Of a stretch of DNA of 19,997 bases, positions 1-8,516 are shown in pieces. Each line of letters begins with the position of its first letter. Position 1 is the stretch's first letter. The notes below the pieces were generated by a model. That model was not told the DNA's origin, made no database searches, and saw only the letters and a list, made by a program, of their open reading frames with translations. A program made the position numbers and the translations under genes. The DNA lies in NCBI GenBank assembly GCA_003561495.1, contig PWWM01000066.1:1-19997 (forward strand). The letters run 5' to 3'. The stretch comes from Gammaproteobacteria bacterium. GTDB taxonomy: Bacteria > Pseudomonadota > Gammaproteobacteria > Xanthomonadales > Wenzhouxiangellaceae.

Positions 1-999
1 CACCAGCGCCAGGTCACCGACTTCGATGAGATGACCGATTTGTCGCGCAAGTTGCGGGAGCGACTTGCCGAAGTTGCCGAGATCACGCCACCCCGGGTCA
101 TTCGCGAGCAGTTGTCGGATGACGGTACGGTCAAATGGCTGCTGGCGGTCGAGGGCGGCAGCGCGGTCGAGGCGGTATTCATTCCCGAAACCAGTCGCGG
201 CACTCTGTGCATTTCATCGCAGGTCGGATGCATGCTCAATTGCACCTTCTGCTCGACCGCGACCCAGGGTTTCAAGCGCAATCTCGGTGCGGCCGAAATT
301 GCCGGACAGGTCTGGCACGCGGTCAAAGCCCTGGCCGATGAGCGCCTGGGTGGTCGTCGAGTGACCAATGTGGTTTACATGGGGATGGGCGAGCCACTGC
401 TGAACCTGGATGCCGTTCGTGCCTCCCTGTCGCTGTTGCGTGATGACCTGGCCTATGGCCTGGCTTCGCGCCGGGTCACCATATCCACCGCCGGAGTGGT
501 GCCTGGAATCGACCAGCTTGCCGATGGCGATGAGTTCGCCCTGGCGGTTTCCCTGCACGCCCCGGATGATGAACTGCGCAGTCGTCTCGTCCCGCTCAAT
601 CGTAAATATCCCCTGAGCGAACTCATGGCGGCCTGCAAGCGCTTTGTGAGAATGCGATCGCGGCGTTCGATTACCTTTGAATACACCATGATCGATGGAG
701 TCAATGACGGGCCAGCCCAGGCCAAGGGTCTGGTGCGATTGCTTAACGGCCTCCCATGCAAGATCAATCTGATTCCCTTCAACCCGTTTCCCGGTACACC
801 ATTCAGCCCGTCCAGCGATGAGGCGATCTACGAGTTTCAGAAGATCACCCGGGCGGCCGGCATCATTACCACGGTCCGGAAAACGCGCGGCGAGGACATC
901 GATGCAGCCTGCGGCCAGCTGGTCGGCAAATTGCTGAGTCCGAGCCAGCGCCGAATGGTGGTGCAACAGCAACTGGCACGCCAGGCGGTCAGCGCATGA
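1..999 (+). CDS. rlmN: Dual-specificity RNA methyltransferase RlmN (5' truncated by the window)
   Basis: Radical-SAM enzyme that puts a C2 methyl group on adenosine 2503 of 23S rRNA and adenosine 37 of some tRNAs. The reading frame is open from base 1, and the residues before the ATG at 31 (HQRQVTDFDE) match the family's N-terminal region, so that ATG is internal. Compared with E. coli RlmN (about 384 residues), roughly 50 N-terminal residues lie outside the window. Counting from the ATG at 31, the radical-SAM cysteines are C67, C71 and C74 (CMLNCTFC). The conserved GMGEPLLN motif and the C-terminal EDIDAACGQL motif, which holds the methyl-carrying cysteine, are both present. The stop overlaps the pilW start (ATGA), so the two are probably translationally coupled. 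Identity is secure. Confidence 0.96.
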   Translation, partial: HQRQVTDFDEMTDLSRKLRERLAEVAEITPPRVIREQLSDDGTVKWLLAVEGGSAVEAVFIPETSRGTLCISSQVGCMLNCTFCSTATQGFKRNLGAAEIAGQVWHAVKALADERLGGRRVTNVVYMGMGEPLLNLDAVRASLSLLRDDLAYGLASRRVTISTAGVVPGIDQLADGDEFALAVSLHAPDDELRSRLVPLNRKYPLSELMAACKRFVRMRSRRSITFEYTMIDGVNDGPAQAKGLVRLLNGLPCKINLIPFNPFPGTPFSPSSDEAIYEFQKITRAAGIITTVRKTRGEDIDAACGQLVGKLLSPSQRRMVVQQQLARQAVSA

Positions 1000-1781
1000 T
1001 GACTTGTCGGTTCCCATTCCTCGCTCTGGTCGCCCTCCTGATCCTGGCTGGGTGCGCGACAACGCCGGAGCCCACCGAGACGCGGTCGGGTATGGATAGA
1101 GTCAGTCCCGTGCGCGGCGCCGAGGTCAATACCCGATTGGGAATTGGATATCTCGAGCGGGGTGACTTCAGGACTGCGCTGGAGAAGCTGCAGACAGCGC
1201 TCAATCATGATCCGGACCATGTGCCCGCTCATCTGGGTGCGGCATTGATCTATGAGCAGATCGGTGACTCTTCGCGCGCTGGCCAGCATTACAGACGCGC
1301 CATTCGCCTGGCGCCAAATGACGGTGGCACACTCAACAGCTATGGGGTTTTCCTCTGCCGACAGGGCGATTTCGGCTCGGCGGATGAACAATTCATGGCA
1401 GCGGTGCGTGATCCGTTTTATGATACTCCTGAGGTGGCCTGGGCAAATGCCGGAGCCTGTGCCCGTCGCAATGGCGATCTTGAAACCGCCGACCAGCATT
1501 TGCGGCGTGCGATCGAAATCGATCCACAGTACCCGGACCCCCTGTATCACCTGGCCGATATTCATTACCAGCAAGGAGAGGCCTTCCGTGCGCGTGCTTT
1601 TCTGCAGCGCTTCGAGTCAGTGGCCAATCCGGAACCCGGCGCGTTGCTACTGGGCTACAGAATCGAGCGTCAGCTCGACAACCATGCCGATGCATACCAG
1701 TACGCAGACCGTCTGGAACGGGAATTTCCCGATTCCAGCCAAGCGCGCGAATTACGGAGGGAATTGCAAGAAGATGACTGA
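996..1781 (+). CDS. pilW: Type IV pilus pilotin PilW/PilF, tetratricopeptide lipoprotein
   Basis: Outer-membrane lipoprotein that helps the PilQ secretin assemble in type IV pilus biogenesis. The 261-residue product starts with a lipoprotein signal peptide ending in LILAGC (C20 is the predicted lipidated residue). After it come about five or six tetratricopeptide repeats, with typical segments such as LGIGYLERGDFRTALEKL and NSYGVFLCRQGDFGSA. The latter phrase and the RIERQL segment near the C-terminus are characteristic of PilF/PilW. A second ATG follows directly at 999, so the exact start is uncertain by one codon. It lies between rlmN and rodZ as in Pseudomonas. It overlaps rlmN by 4 bases and rodZ by 8, so it belongs to one operon. 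Confidence 0.9.
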   Translation: MMTCRFPFLALVALLILAGCATTPEPTETRSGMDRVSPVRGAEVNTRLGIGYLERGDFRTALEKLQTALNHDPDHVPAHLGAALIYEQIGDSSRAGQHYRRAIRLAPNDGGTLNSYGVFLCRQGDFGSADEQFMAAVRDPFYDTPEVAWANAGACARRNGDLETADQHLRRAIEIDPQYPDPLYHLADIHYQQGEAFRARAFLQRFESVANPEPGALLLGYRIERQLDNHADAYQYADRLEREFPDSSQARELRRELQEDD

Positions 1782-2733
1782 AAATACCAGCGACGAAACC
1801 CATTCAGTTCAATTGCCAAGTGAAAATATCGAGGCCAAGGCCGCGGCTTACACCCGGATCGGAGAACAACTTGCGACCGAGCGTCGACGCCAGGGTCTGA
1901 GCCTGAGTGAGATTTCCGCCCGATTGAATCTTTCCGGCGCGACGATCAACGAGATCGAGAGTGGTCAGGTGGACCGCCTTGCCGGAATCTACCGGCGTGG
2001 CTACATCAACAATTATGCCCGAGTCGTGGGTCTGGAGCCGGCCGAATTGCTGGCTGAGCTGGAGCCTGACCAGTTGCCTGAATTGCGCGAGGTTCTGCCG
2101 ACGGGCAAACATACCGGCCGCATGGATCGGTTCCTCAAGATCGCCACCTATGCCCTGGTCACCACGGTAATCGTGCCACCGCTAATCATCATGTACATCC
2201 AGAGCGGATCACGAATGGTTGATCGCGAGCCGGCCGCCACGGAAACAGTCATGGAGCAGGCCGAGCCTGACAGTGAGCGGACTCGTAGCGGTCGCCTTTC
2301 AAGGGCGCTGGGGTCGGACGATGAGACCGAAGGTTCTACCGGACCTCGTCACATTACCGCTGCAGTATTGCCATCGAGTGCCGTCCGCAGTGTTATGGAG
2401 CCCGCTCTCGGCGACGAGCAGGCCACGGTCATGGGGCCGCCGGTTCCCGATGTTGAGGGCGTGGCCGAGGATCCGGTCCTGGAACTGATGGTCAGGCTAC
2501 GTGACGACAGCTGGGTCGAGATCTTTTCGGCCGATGGTCAGCGTCTGGAATATGACTTGCTGCGTACTGGACAGGAGCGCCATTATCGGGGAGAGCCGCC
2601 GTTCAGGATATTGCTTGGACGAGCGAACTCTGTGGAACTTCATGCCGGAGGTGAACTCGTTGAATACGAAGGCCACGATCGCGGCGATGTGATTCAATTG
2701 AAGCTTCTGGCCGATGGCCAGGTGGTGCGCTGA
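1774..2733 (+). CDS. rodZ: Cytoskeletal membrane protein RodZ
   Basis: RodZ links the MreB cytoskeleton to the cell-wall elongation machinery and sets rod shape. The 319-residue product has the family layout. A Cro/C1-type helix-turn-helix occupies about 29-88 (LSLSEISARLNLS, then the YRRGYINNYARVVGL segment that binds MreB). One membrane segment lies at about 121-142, followed by an acidic, low-complexity periplasmic linker and a C-terminal DUF4115 beta domain from about 238 (DSWVEIFSADGQRL). The frame stays open upstream to 1252, but that part lies in the wrong frame inside pilW. The ATG at 1774 has a GGAGGG ribosome site 12 bases upstream and gives the normal N-terminus. It overlaps pilW by 8 bases. 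A hairpin follows the gene. Confidence 0.93.
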   Translation: MTENTSDETHSVQLPSENIEAKAAAYTRIGEQLATERRRQGLSLSEISARLNLSGATINEIESGQVDRLAGIYRRGYINNYARVVGLEPAELLAELEPDQLPELREVLPTGKHTGRMDRFLKIATYALVTTVIVPPLIIMYIQSGSRMVDREPAATETVMEQAEPDSERTRSGRLSRALGSDDETEGSTGPRHITAAVLPSSAVRSVMEPALGDEQATVMGPPVPDVEGVAEDPVLELMVRLRDDSWVEIFSADGQRLEYDLLRTGQERHYRGEPPFRILLGRANSVELHAGGELVEYEGHDRGDVIQLKLLADGQVVR

Positions 2734-2766
2734 TTTCAGGTGAGTCGCCGAGCCTTTGGTCTGGTG

Positions 2767-2790
2767 CAAACCCGCCGGCAGGCGGGTTTG
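2767..2790 (+). terminator. Hairpin after rodZ, probable Rho-independent terminator or attenuator
   Basis: A perfect 10-base-pair inverted repeat (CAAACCCGCC / GGCGGGTTTG) with a 4-base loop (GGCA) lies between the rodZ stop and the hisS start. The T-tract is poor: only GTTT, partly inside the stem, and then a second TTT a few bases on. Termination may therefore be partial. It splits the rlmN-pilW-rodZ operon from the hisS operon. Confidence 0.6.
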
Positions 2791-2819
2791 CTGTTTGAGA
2801 ACTTCGTTGGCATTTGACC

Positions 2820-4100
2820 ATGAACAGCATTCAATCCATTCGCGGTATGCACGACATTCTGCCCGAGCAGTCCGCGCTCTGGCATTGGCTGGAAAGTCGT
2901 GTCTCCGCGATTTTCGCGGCCTATGATTTCCAGGAGATCCGTACGCCCATCGTGGAAAAGGCCGAGTTGTTTACCCGCGCCATCGGGCAGACCACCGATG
3001 TGGTGGAAAAGGAAATGTATGTCTTTGAGGACCGCAACGGCGATCTTCTGAGCCTGCGCCCGGAGGGCACGGCCGGTGTGGTCCGTTCGGCCATTCAGCA
3101 TGGCTTGACCCACCCTCCCGGACTCAAAGTTTGGTACCAGGGCCCGATGTTTCGTCACGAGCGGCCGCAAAAGGGTCGCCAGCGTCAGTTTCATCAGTTC
3201 GGCGCCGAGGTGTTCGGGATCGATCAGCCGGGCGTCGATGTCGAGTTGATTCTGATGGTCGAGCGACTCTGGGCAACACTGGGCTTGTCAGATCGCATTC
3301 GACTCGAAATCAACAGTCTGGGAGACAAAGCCGATCGCGAGCGTTACCGGCGGCAGCTGGTTGAATACCTTGAGCCGCATCGCGATCGGCTGGATGCGGA
3401 CAGTCAGCGACGGCTTGAAACCAACCCCCTGAGAATTTTCGACAGCAAGCACCCCGACACTCAGGCCTTGATGAGCGGTGCGCCGCGCCTGTCTGATGCC
3501 CTGGGTGATCAGGCGCGCGCCCATTTCGATGCGGTCTGCCGGATGCTGGACAAGCTGGGCGTGAAATACCAGATCAATACCGGGCTGGTTCGGGGTCTGG
3601 ATTATTACTGCCGAACGGTATTCGAGTGGATCACCAACGATCTGGGCGCCCAGGGAACCGTCTGCGCGGGTGGACGCTACGACGACCTGGTCGCCATCCA
3701 GGGCGGAAAACCCACGCCCGGAATTGGTTTTGCCATGGGCGTTGAACGTCTGTTGGCGCTTGCCGAAGAAGCTGGCGTCGAATTCAGCCGGCCGCCGCAT
3801 GCCTTTCTGGTGAGCCAGGTTTCGTCGGATGACACGCTGGCCCTGGCTGAGCGACTGCGCGACGAGTTACCGGCCCTGCGTCTGGCGACAGCGGTTTCCG
3901 GTGGTAAATTCAAGGCACAGTTCAAGCGCGCCGACCGCAGTGGCGCCCGGTTTGCGCTGATACTCGGTGAAAGTGAAATGGCTGAAGGCGTGGTCCAACT
4001 CAAGGATTTGCGTGCCGCTCATGCCGACCAGGAAACCCTCGCTATCGCTGAATTGTCCAAGCGACTCGCCCAATTGATTGGCCGCAACGACAGCGACTGA
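2820..4100 (+). CDS. hisS: Histidyl-tRNA synthetase
   Basis: Cytosolic class II aminoacyl-tRNA synthetase that charges tRNA-His. The product has 426 residues (E. coli 424). Visible motifs are IRGMHDILP at the N-terminus, motif 2 at about 111-130 (FRHERPQKGRQRQFHQFG), the histidine-specific RGLDYY motif at about 258-263, and motif 3 with GIGFAMGVERL at about 301-311. An anticodon-binding domain follows from about 325. The ATG at 2820 is preferred over an in-frame TTG at 2814, because it gives the usual short N-terminus before IRGM. The ribosome site is weak. The hisS-yfgM-bamB-der order follows; in E. coli and Pseudomonas ispG sits just upstream of hisS, and here it is absent. Confidence 0.97.
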   Translation: MNSIQSIRGMHDILPEQSALWHWLESRVSAIFAAYDFQEIRTPIVEKAELFTRAIGQTTDVVEKEMYVFEDRNGDLLSLRPEGTAGVVRSAIQHGLTHPPGLKVWYQGPMFRHERPQKGRQRQFHQFGAEVFGIDQPGVDVELILMVERLWATLGLSDRIRLEINSLGDKADRERYRRQLVEYLEPHRDRLDADSQRRLETNPLRIFDSKHPDTQALMSGAPRLSDALGDQARAHFDAVCRMLDKLGVKYQINTGLVRGLDYYCRTVFEWITNDLGAQGTVCAGGRYDDLVAIQGGKPTPGIGFAMGVERLLALAEEAGVEFSRPPHAFLVSQVSSDDTLALAERLRDELPALRLATAVSGGKFKAQFKRADRSGARFALILGESEMAEGVVQLKDLRAAHADQETLAIAELSKRLAQLIGRNDSD

Positions 4101-4159
4101 TTTATCATAGACATTTGTATTCTCATTGACCCCCTGCCAAGGGGATGGAAAATATTCTT

Positions 4160-4813
4160 ATGGCCGTTGAGCTTTACGACGAACACGAACAAAGCGAACG
4201 CGTACGAAAATGGATCAAGGAGTACGGGTTTTCGCTGGTACTGGGCTTGGTTCTGGCATTCAGTGGAATTTTCGGTTTTCGCTACTGGCAGGATCACCAG
4301 GCGGGCCAGCGCCAGTTGGCGGCTGAGTATTTCGATGTTATCCAGAGCGAACTGGATGCCCGCTCGCTGCAATTTGCCCAGGAACAGTTCGAGCAGATGC
4401 GGGACTCCGTGCCACGCAGTGCCTACGTGGGTCTGGCCGGTTTGAACATGGCCGCTGCCTATGTCGAAGATGGCCAGCTAGCCCCGGCGGCACGGATCTA
4501 TCGAGAGATTCTCGAGCAACGTCGATTCGAAAACCTTTGGCCGATCGCCACCCTGCGCCTGGCGCGGGTGCTTGTGGCCCAGGGTGATCTCGAGGATGCC
4601 CGGGGCCTGATCTCCGGAACGCCGCCGGTCGGATTCAAGGCCGAATGGGCCGAGCTGCGAGGCGATATCTACATGGCCAGGGGAGACCTGGACCAGGCAC
4701 GCCTGGCCTACCGGGAAGCGCTCGAGAATCTGACCGGTCGGGCCGCGGGTCGTGGCGTGCTGGAAATCAAAATTGATGCCACCGGTCCGGGTCTGTCCGA
4801 GGAGACCTCGTGA
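4160..4813 (+). CDS. yfgM: YfgM-like inner-membrane tetratricopeptide protein (ancillary SecYEG subunit)
   Basis: In E. coli, YfgM is a single-pass inner-membrane protein bound to the SecYEG translocon together with the chaperone PpiD, and it helps hand secreted proteins to periplasmic chaperones. The 217-residue product (E. coli 206) has a short cytoplasmic N-terminus rich in charged residues (YDEHEQSERVRKWIKEYG). One membrane helix follows at about 22-42, then a periplasmic tetratricopeptide domain with LRLARVLVAQGDLEDARGL. An in-frame ATG at 4145 would add five residues, but AGGGG abuts it directly. I therefore favour the ATG at 4160, which gives the family-like start MAVELYDEHE. Its stop overlaps the GTG of bamB by four bases. 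Confidence 0.88.
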   Translation: MAVELYDEHEQSERVRKWIKEYGFSLVLGLVLAFSGIFGFRYWQDHQAGQRQLAAEYFDVIQSELDARSLQFAQEQFEQMRDSVPRSAYVGLAGLNMAAAYVEDGQLAPAARIYREILEQRRFENLWPIATLRLARVLVAQGDLEDARGLISGTPPVGFKAEWAELRGDIYMARGDLDQARLAYREALENLTGRAAGRGVLEIKIDATGPGLSEETS

Positions 4814-5976
4814 GGACAGCCATTCGAGTTCTTGCCGTATTGATTCTGACCTTCGTTCTGGTCGGTTGCCAGACCGTTTCAGGGTGGTTCAGCAGCACGC
4901 CGGACGACGATGCGCCGGCGGCATTGGTCGATTTTGACCCGACCATCAGTGTCAATCGAATCTGGTCGACCAACGCCGGCGGCGGCCTGGGCCGCGCTCG
5001 GCCCAATTTTCGCCCCTATCATGACAACGGCCTGATCTGGGTCGGAGATCACCGCGGTCGGATCGTGGCCGTGGATGCTGAGCGTGGCCGTGTGACCCGG
5101 CGGTTCAGGACGGATCTGGAGCTCTCGGCCGGACCGACGGTTCAGGAAGGGGTGCTGCTGGCCGGTACATTTGATGGCGAACTGGTCGCCATGGATCCGG
5201 AAAGTGGCGAGACCCGCTGGCGGGCCCAGTTGTCTTCGGAAATCCTGTCCTATCCGGTCGTACATGACGGAATTGTCATCGCCCGCTGCATCGACGGCCG
5301 CACCTTTGGTATTGATGTCAATGATGGTGCGCGCTTGTGGATCTACGATCGCAGCGTGCCGCTGTTGACCCTGCGTGGCGTCAGTGATCCGCTGGTGCGG
5401 GCGGGTCGAGTCTACATTGGCCATGATGATGGCATGGTATCGGCCCTGAGAGTCAATGATGGCAGTGTGGTGTGGGAGCAGCGGGTGAGCGTTCCGGAGG
5501 GACGAACGGAACTCGATCGACTGGCTGACATCGACGGCCCGCTGGTCATCGTGGGTTCCGAGCTCTACGTGGTGACCTACCGGGGTCGCCTGGCCGGCCT
5601 GGCGCTGGAATCCGGACGGATACTGTGGGTCCGCGATATCGCTTCACCGAGCGGCCTTGAGGTAGATAGAACTCAGTTGGCAGTTGCCGACCGCAACGAT
5701 ACCGTGCAAATCCTGGATCGTCGCAATGGCTCGACCGAGTGGGACAACGACGAAATGGCCAGACGGAATCTGACCCGTCCGGTGTTCATCGGTGACTACC
5801 TGGTGACGATTGATGAAAGTGGATACATGCATTGGCTGAATGTTCGGGATGGCAATTTCGCCGCCCGGACTCGTATCGGCCGCAGTCGACCGACCGAAGC
5901 GCCCACCGTTGTGGGTAACGTGGCCTACGTGCTTGACGAAGATGGCCGGCTAACTGCCTGGCGGGCTCGTAACTGA
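4810..5976 (+). CDS. bamB: Outer membrane protein assembly factor BamB
   Basis: Lipoprotein of the BAM complex, which folds and inserts outer-membrane beta-barrel proteins. The 388-residue product (E. coli 392) has a lipoprotein signal ending LVGC (C20), then an eight-bladed PQQ-type propeller with repeats such as GRIVAVDAERGR, GELVAMDPESGETRW and GRLAGLALESGRILW. LTLRG at 186-190 and the DID motif at 240-242 match the segments reported to contact BamA in E. coli. The start is GTG at 4810 within GTGA, with GAGGAG five bases upstream. It follows yfgM with a 4-base overlap and der starts 25 bases later, the standard gene order. Confidence 0.95.
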   Translation: MRTAIRVLAVLILTFVLVGCQTVSGWFSSTPDDDAPAALVDFDPTISVNRIWSTNAGGGLGRARPNFRPYHDNGLIWVGDHRGRIVAVDAERGRVTRRFRTDLELSAGPTVQEGVLLAGTFDGELVAMDPESGETRWRAQLSSEILSYPVVHDGIVIARCIDGRTFGIDVNDGARLWIYDRSVPLLTLRGVSDPLVRAGRVYIGHDDGMVSALRVNDGSVVWEQRVSVPEGRTELDRLADIDGPLVIVGSELYVVTYRGRLAGLALESGRILWVRDIASPSGLEVDRTQLAVADRNDTVQILDRRNGSTEWDNDEMARRNLTRPVFIGDYLVTIDESGYMHWLNVRDGNFAARTRIGRSRPTEAPTVVGNVAYVLDEDGRLTAWRARN

Positions 5977-6001
5977 GCCCGGTGCCCCGGCTTTCGCGGA
6001 C

Positions 6002-7396
6002 ATGTCCAGGCTTCCCGTGGTTGCCATTGTGGGCCGGCCCAATGTGGGCAAGTCCACACTTTTCAATGCCCTGACACAAACCCGGGACGCGCTGGTCGCC
6101 GATACGCCCGGGGTCACCCGTGACCGAATCCACGGTCGCGCCCGCATCGGCGGGCGTAGTGTCATTGTGGTCGATACGGGTGGTCTGGATGACAGCGATG
6201 ACGAGATCATCAGTGCCGCCCGCTCCCAGACCCGCCTTGCGGTCGATGAGGCCGATGTGGTTTTGCTGGTCACCGATGCACGAGCCGGCTTGCTGCCTTC
6301 CGATCGTGACATAGCGGGCTGGCTGCGCAAGCAGAACAAGCCCCTGTTGCATGCGATCAACAAGACCGACGGATTGGACGAGGACCAACTGGTGAGCGAG
6401 TTCGCCGAACTGGGAATTGCACCCCAGTGCCTGATCGCCGCCAGTCACAAGCGCGGACTGGACCGTCTGGGACGCGAGCTGCTCGAAGCCCTTCCGCCGG
6501 TCGTCGAAGATGTGCCCGATGCAGAGGAAGGGATCCGCCTGGCGCTGATCGGCCGTCCGAACGTTGGCAAATCCACCTTGCTCAACCGATTGCTGGGGGA
6601 GGAAAGGGCCCTGGCCACACCGCGGGCCGGTACCACCCGCGACCCGGTCCATGCCCGGATCGAGCGCGACGGACAGGCCTTTCACCTGGTTGATACCGCT
6701 GGAATCCGGCGCCGACGTGGATCACACACCGGCATCGAAGGCCTGGGTACCATCAAGGCCTTGCAAGCCATGGAACAGGCTGAAGTGGTCGCCCTGTTGG
6801 TGGATGCGTCCGAAGGCGTGACCGAACAGGATGCGCGCCTGGCCGGCCATGTCATGGATGCCGGGCGAGCCCTGGTGCTGGTACTGAACAAGTGGGACAG
6901 CATGGACGAGAGGCGGCGCGAGAAGGTTCTCGTGCAAGTGGCCGAGCGTCTGGATTTTGCAACCTTTGCGCCGGTGGTCACGGCCTCGGCTCTGCACGGC
7001 AGTGGCCTGGGAGAGCTGACCGATGCGGTCAGGCATGTCCATGCCTGCGCAAGCCAGGACCTGTCCACATCGGCCCTGACCCGGGTGCTCAGAAAGGCCG
7101 TCGAGATGCATCCGCCCCCGGGCGGCAAACGGGCTACTCCCAAGCTGCGTTATGCCCATGGCGGAGGCAGTTTCCCGCTGCGCGTGATTATCCACGGCAA
7201 TCGCACCGCCCAGGTGCCGGAATCCTATCGTCGCTACCTGATCAACAGCTTCCGCAAGCGCTTTGATTTCACCGGCGTGCCGATTCACCTGTTGTTCAAG
7301 GAATCGGACAATCCCTATGCCGGGCGGCGCAACAAGCTGACCCCTCGCCAGATCCAGAAACGCAAACGAGCCAGGAAACTTGGACGACGCAGATAA
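6002..7396 (+). CDS. der: Ribosome-biogenesis GTPase Der (EngA)
   Basis: Essential double GTPase needed for maturation of the 50S ribosomal subunit. The 464-residue product carries two tandem G domains, each with the P-loop GRPNVGKS (11-18 and 184-191). The first also shows DTPG, DTGG (58-61) and NKTD (120-123); the second shows DTAG and NKWD. A KH-like RNA-binding domain follows (about 375-440, SFPLRVIIHGN and NSFRKRFDFTGVPI). The C-terminal tail is very basic (KRKRARKLGRRR). The length is typical (E. coli 490). The last 17 bases overlap the next gene. Confidence 0.97.
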   Translation: MSRLPVVAIVGRPNVGKSTLFNALTQTRDALVADTPGVTRDRIHGRARIGGRSVIVVDTGGLDDSDDEIISAARSQTRLAVDEADVVLLVTDARAGLLPSDRDIAGWLRKQNKPLLHAINKTDGLDEDQLVSEFAELGIAPQCLIAASHKRGLDRLGRELLEALPPVVEDVPDAEEGIRLALIGRPNVGKSTLLNRLLGEERALATPRAGTTRDPVHARIERDGQAFHLVDTAGIRRRRGSHTGIEGLGTIKALQAMEQAEVVALLVDASEGVTEQDARLAGHVMDAGRALVLVLNKWDSMDERRREKVLVQVAERLDFATFAPVVTASALHGSGLGELTDAVRHVHACASQDLSTSALTRVLRKAVEMHPPPGGKRATPKLRYAHGGGSFPLRVIIHGNRTAQVPESYRRYLINSFRKRFDFTGVPIHLLFKESDNPYAGRRNKLTPRQIQKRKRARKLGRRR

Positions 7397-8513
7397 ATCG
7401 GCTAGCGAACGCCTTGAGCGCTTACTCGCATCGCTGGGCCGGGAGATCGAGCAGATCTCGCCAAACGGCGCGCTTGAATGGGTCGAGCAGGGCGGGCTCA
7501 TCATCGACATCCGCGAACCGCATGAACTGGCTTCCGGGACCGCGGCTGGCGCCCGCTTGATATCGCGAGGCATGTTGGAGCTCGAAGTTGGCAGCCAGGT
7601 ACCCGAGATCGACAAACCCCTGGTGCTGATGTGCGCCGGTGGCGATCGTTCGCGCCTATCGGCCGCCAGTCTCAAGCACATGGGCTATGAACGAGTGGCC
7701 AGCATGCAGGGCGGATTTGATGCCTGGCGACAATCCGGATTGCCGGTGGACCAGGTCGAAACCCGGGAAGCTTCTCGTCGTACTCGCTATCTACGCCATC
7801 TGAGCATTGCCGAAGTCGGCGAAGCCGGTCAGCAGAGACTGGCCGAGAGCTGTGTGCTGATCGTCGGGGCCGGTGGACTGGGTTCACCGGCTGCGCTTTA
7901 CCTGGCGGCAGCCGGAGTGGGGCGGCTGGTGCTGGTTGATGACGACCGGGTCGAGCGCAGCAATTTGCAACGTCAGATCCTGCACAGTGACCATCTGGTC
8001 GGGCATCTCAAGACCGAGTCGGCGGCACAGCGGCTGCATGCACTCAACCCCGACATCCGAATCGAGACCCACACCGAACGGATTTCACCCGTCAATGCCG
8101 AGGGGTTGCTCGAGGCGGCCGATGTGGTGATCGATGGTTCGGACAATTTCCCGACCCGTTACCTGCTCAACGAATTCTGCGTGCGCCTGGAAAAGCCCCT
8201 GGTCTACGGCGCGGTCCTGCGGTTTACCGGTCAGGTCGCGGTATTTGATGGACGAGACAGGAACACGGCCTGCTACCAATGCCTGTTCCCGGAACCGCCC
8301 CGACCCGAGGATGCCCCCAACTGTGCCGAGGCGGGTGTCCTGGGCGTGATGCCGGGCGTGATCGGCTCACTGCAGGCGACCGAAACCCTCAAGTTGCTGC
8401 TGAAAATCGGTCATCCACTGGTCAACAGACTACTGCGCTACGATGCGCTCAAGGGCGAATTCTCAACCACCCGCCTGGTCCGCGATCCGCAGTGTCCGAC
8501 TTGCGGCCAGTGA
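7380..8513 (+). CDS. moeB: Rhodanese-MoeB fusion (sulfur-carrier adenylyltransferase)
   Basis: E1-like enzyme that adenylates the C-terminus of a small sulfur-carrier protein (MoaD, or ThiS-like) for molybdopterin or other sulfur transfer. Of 377 residues, about 25-125 form a rhodanese domain with DIREPHE and the active loop CAGGDRS (C85). About 135-377 form the ThiF/MoeB domain: nucleotide loop GAGGLGSP (163-170), DDDRVERSNLQRQ (187-199), D255 in IDGSDNF, a candidate catalytic C315, and zinc pairs CYQC (298/301) and CPTC (372/375). Family members with this order are known. The human homologue MOCS3 has the reverse order. The only plausible start in this frame after the upstream stop (7338-7340) is TTG at 7380, inside der, with AGGA three bases before it. 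Efficient translation may depend on coupling to der. Confidence 0.88.
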   Translation: MDDADKSASERLERLLASLGREIEQISPNGALEWVEQGGLIIDIREPHELASGTAAGARLISRGMLELEVGSQVPEIDKPLVLMCAGGDRSRLSAASLKHMGYERVASMQGGFDAWRQSGLPVDQVETREASRRTRYLRHLSIAEVGEAGQQRLAESCVLIVGAGGLGSPAALYLAAAGVGRLVLVDDDRVERSNLQRQILHSDHLVGHLKTESAAQRLHALNPDIRIETHTERISPVNAEGLLEAADVVIDGSDNFPTRYLLNEFCVRLEKPLVYGAVLRFTGQVAVFDGRDRNTACYQCLFPEPPRPEDAPNCAEAGVLGVMPGVIGSLQATETLKLLLKIGHPLVNRLLRYDALKGEFSTTRLVRDPQCPTCGQ

Positions 8514-8516
8514 TAT

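Noticed and set aside
214..1062. Long minus-strand open frame opposite rlmN
   Set aside because: It is antisense to a clear rlmN with intact motifs and shows no recognisable protein; high G+C produces such shadows.
1252..1773. Upstream extension of the rodZ frame
   Set aside because: It lies inside pilW in another frame; the ATG at 1774 has a good ribosome site and gives the normal RodZ N-terminus.
4130..4145. CCCC...GGGG hairpin between hisS and yfgM as a terminator
   Set aside because: Only four base pairs and no T-tract; it also overlaps the possible yfgM ribosome site.
5786..6685. 299-codon minus-strand open frame across bamB and der
   Set aside because: It spans two well-supported genes on the other strand and has no domain-like sequence.
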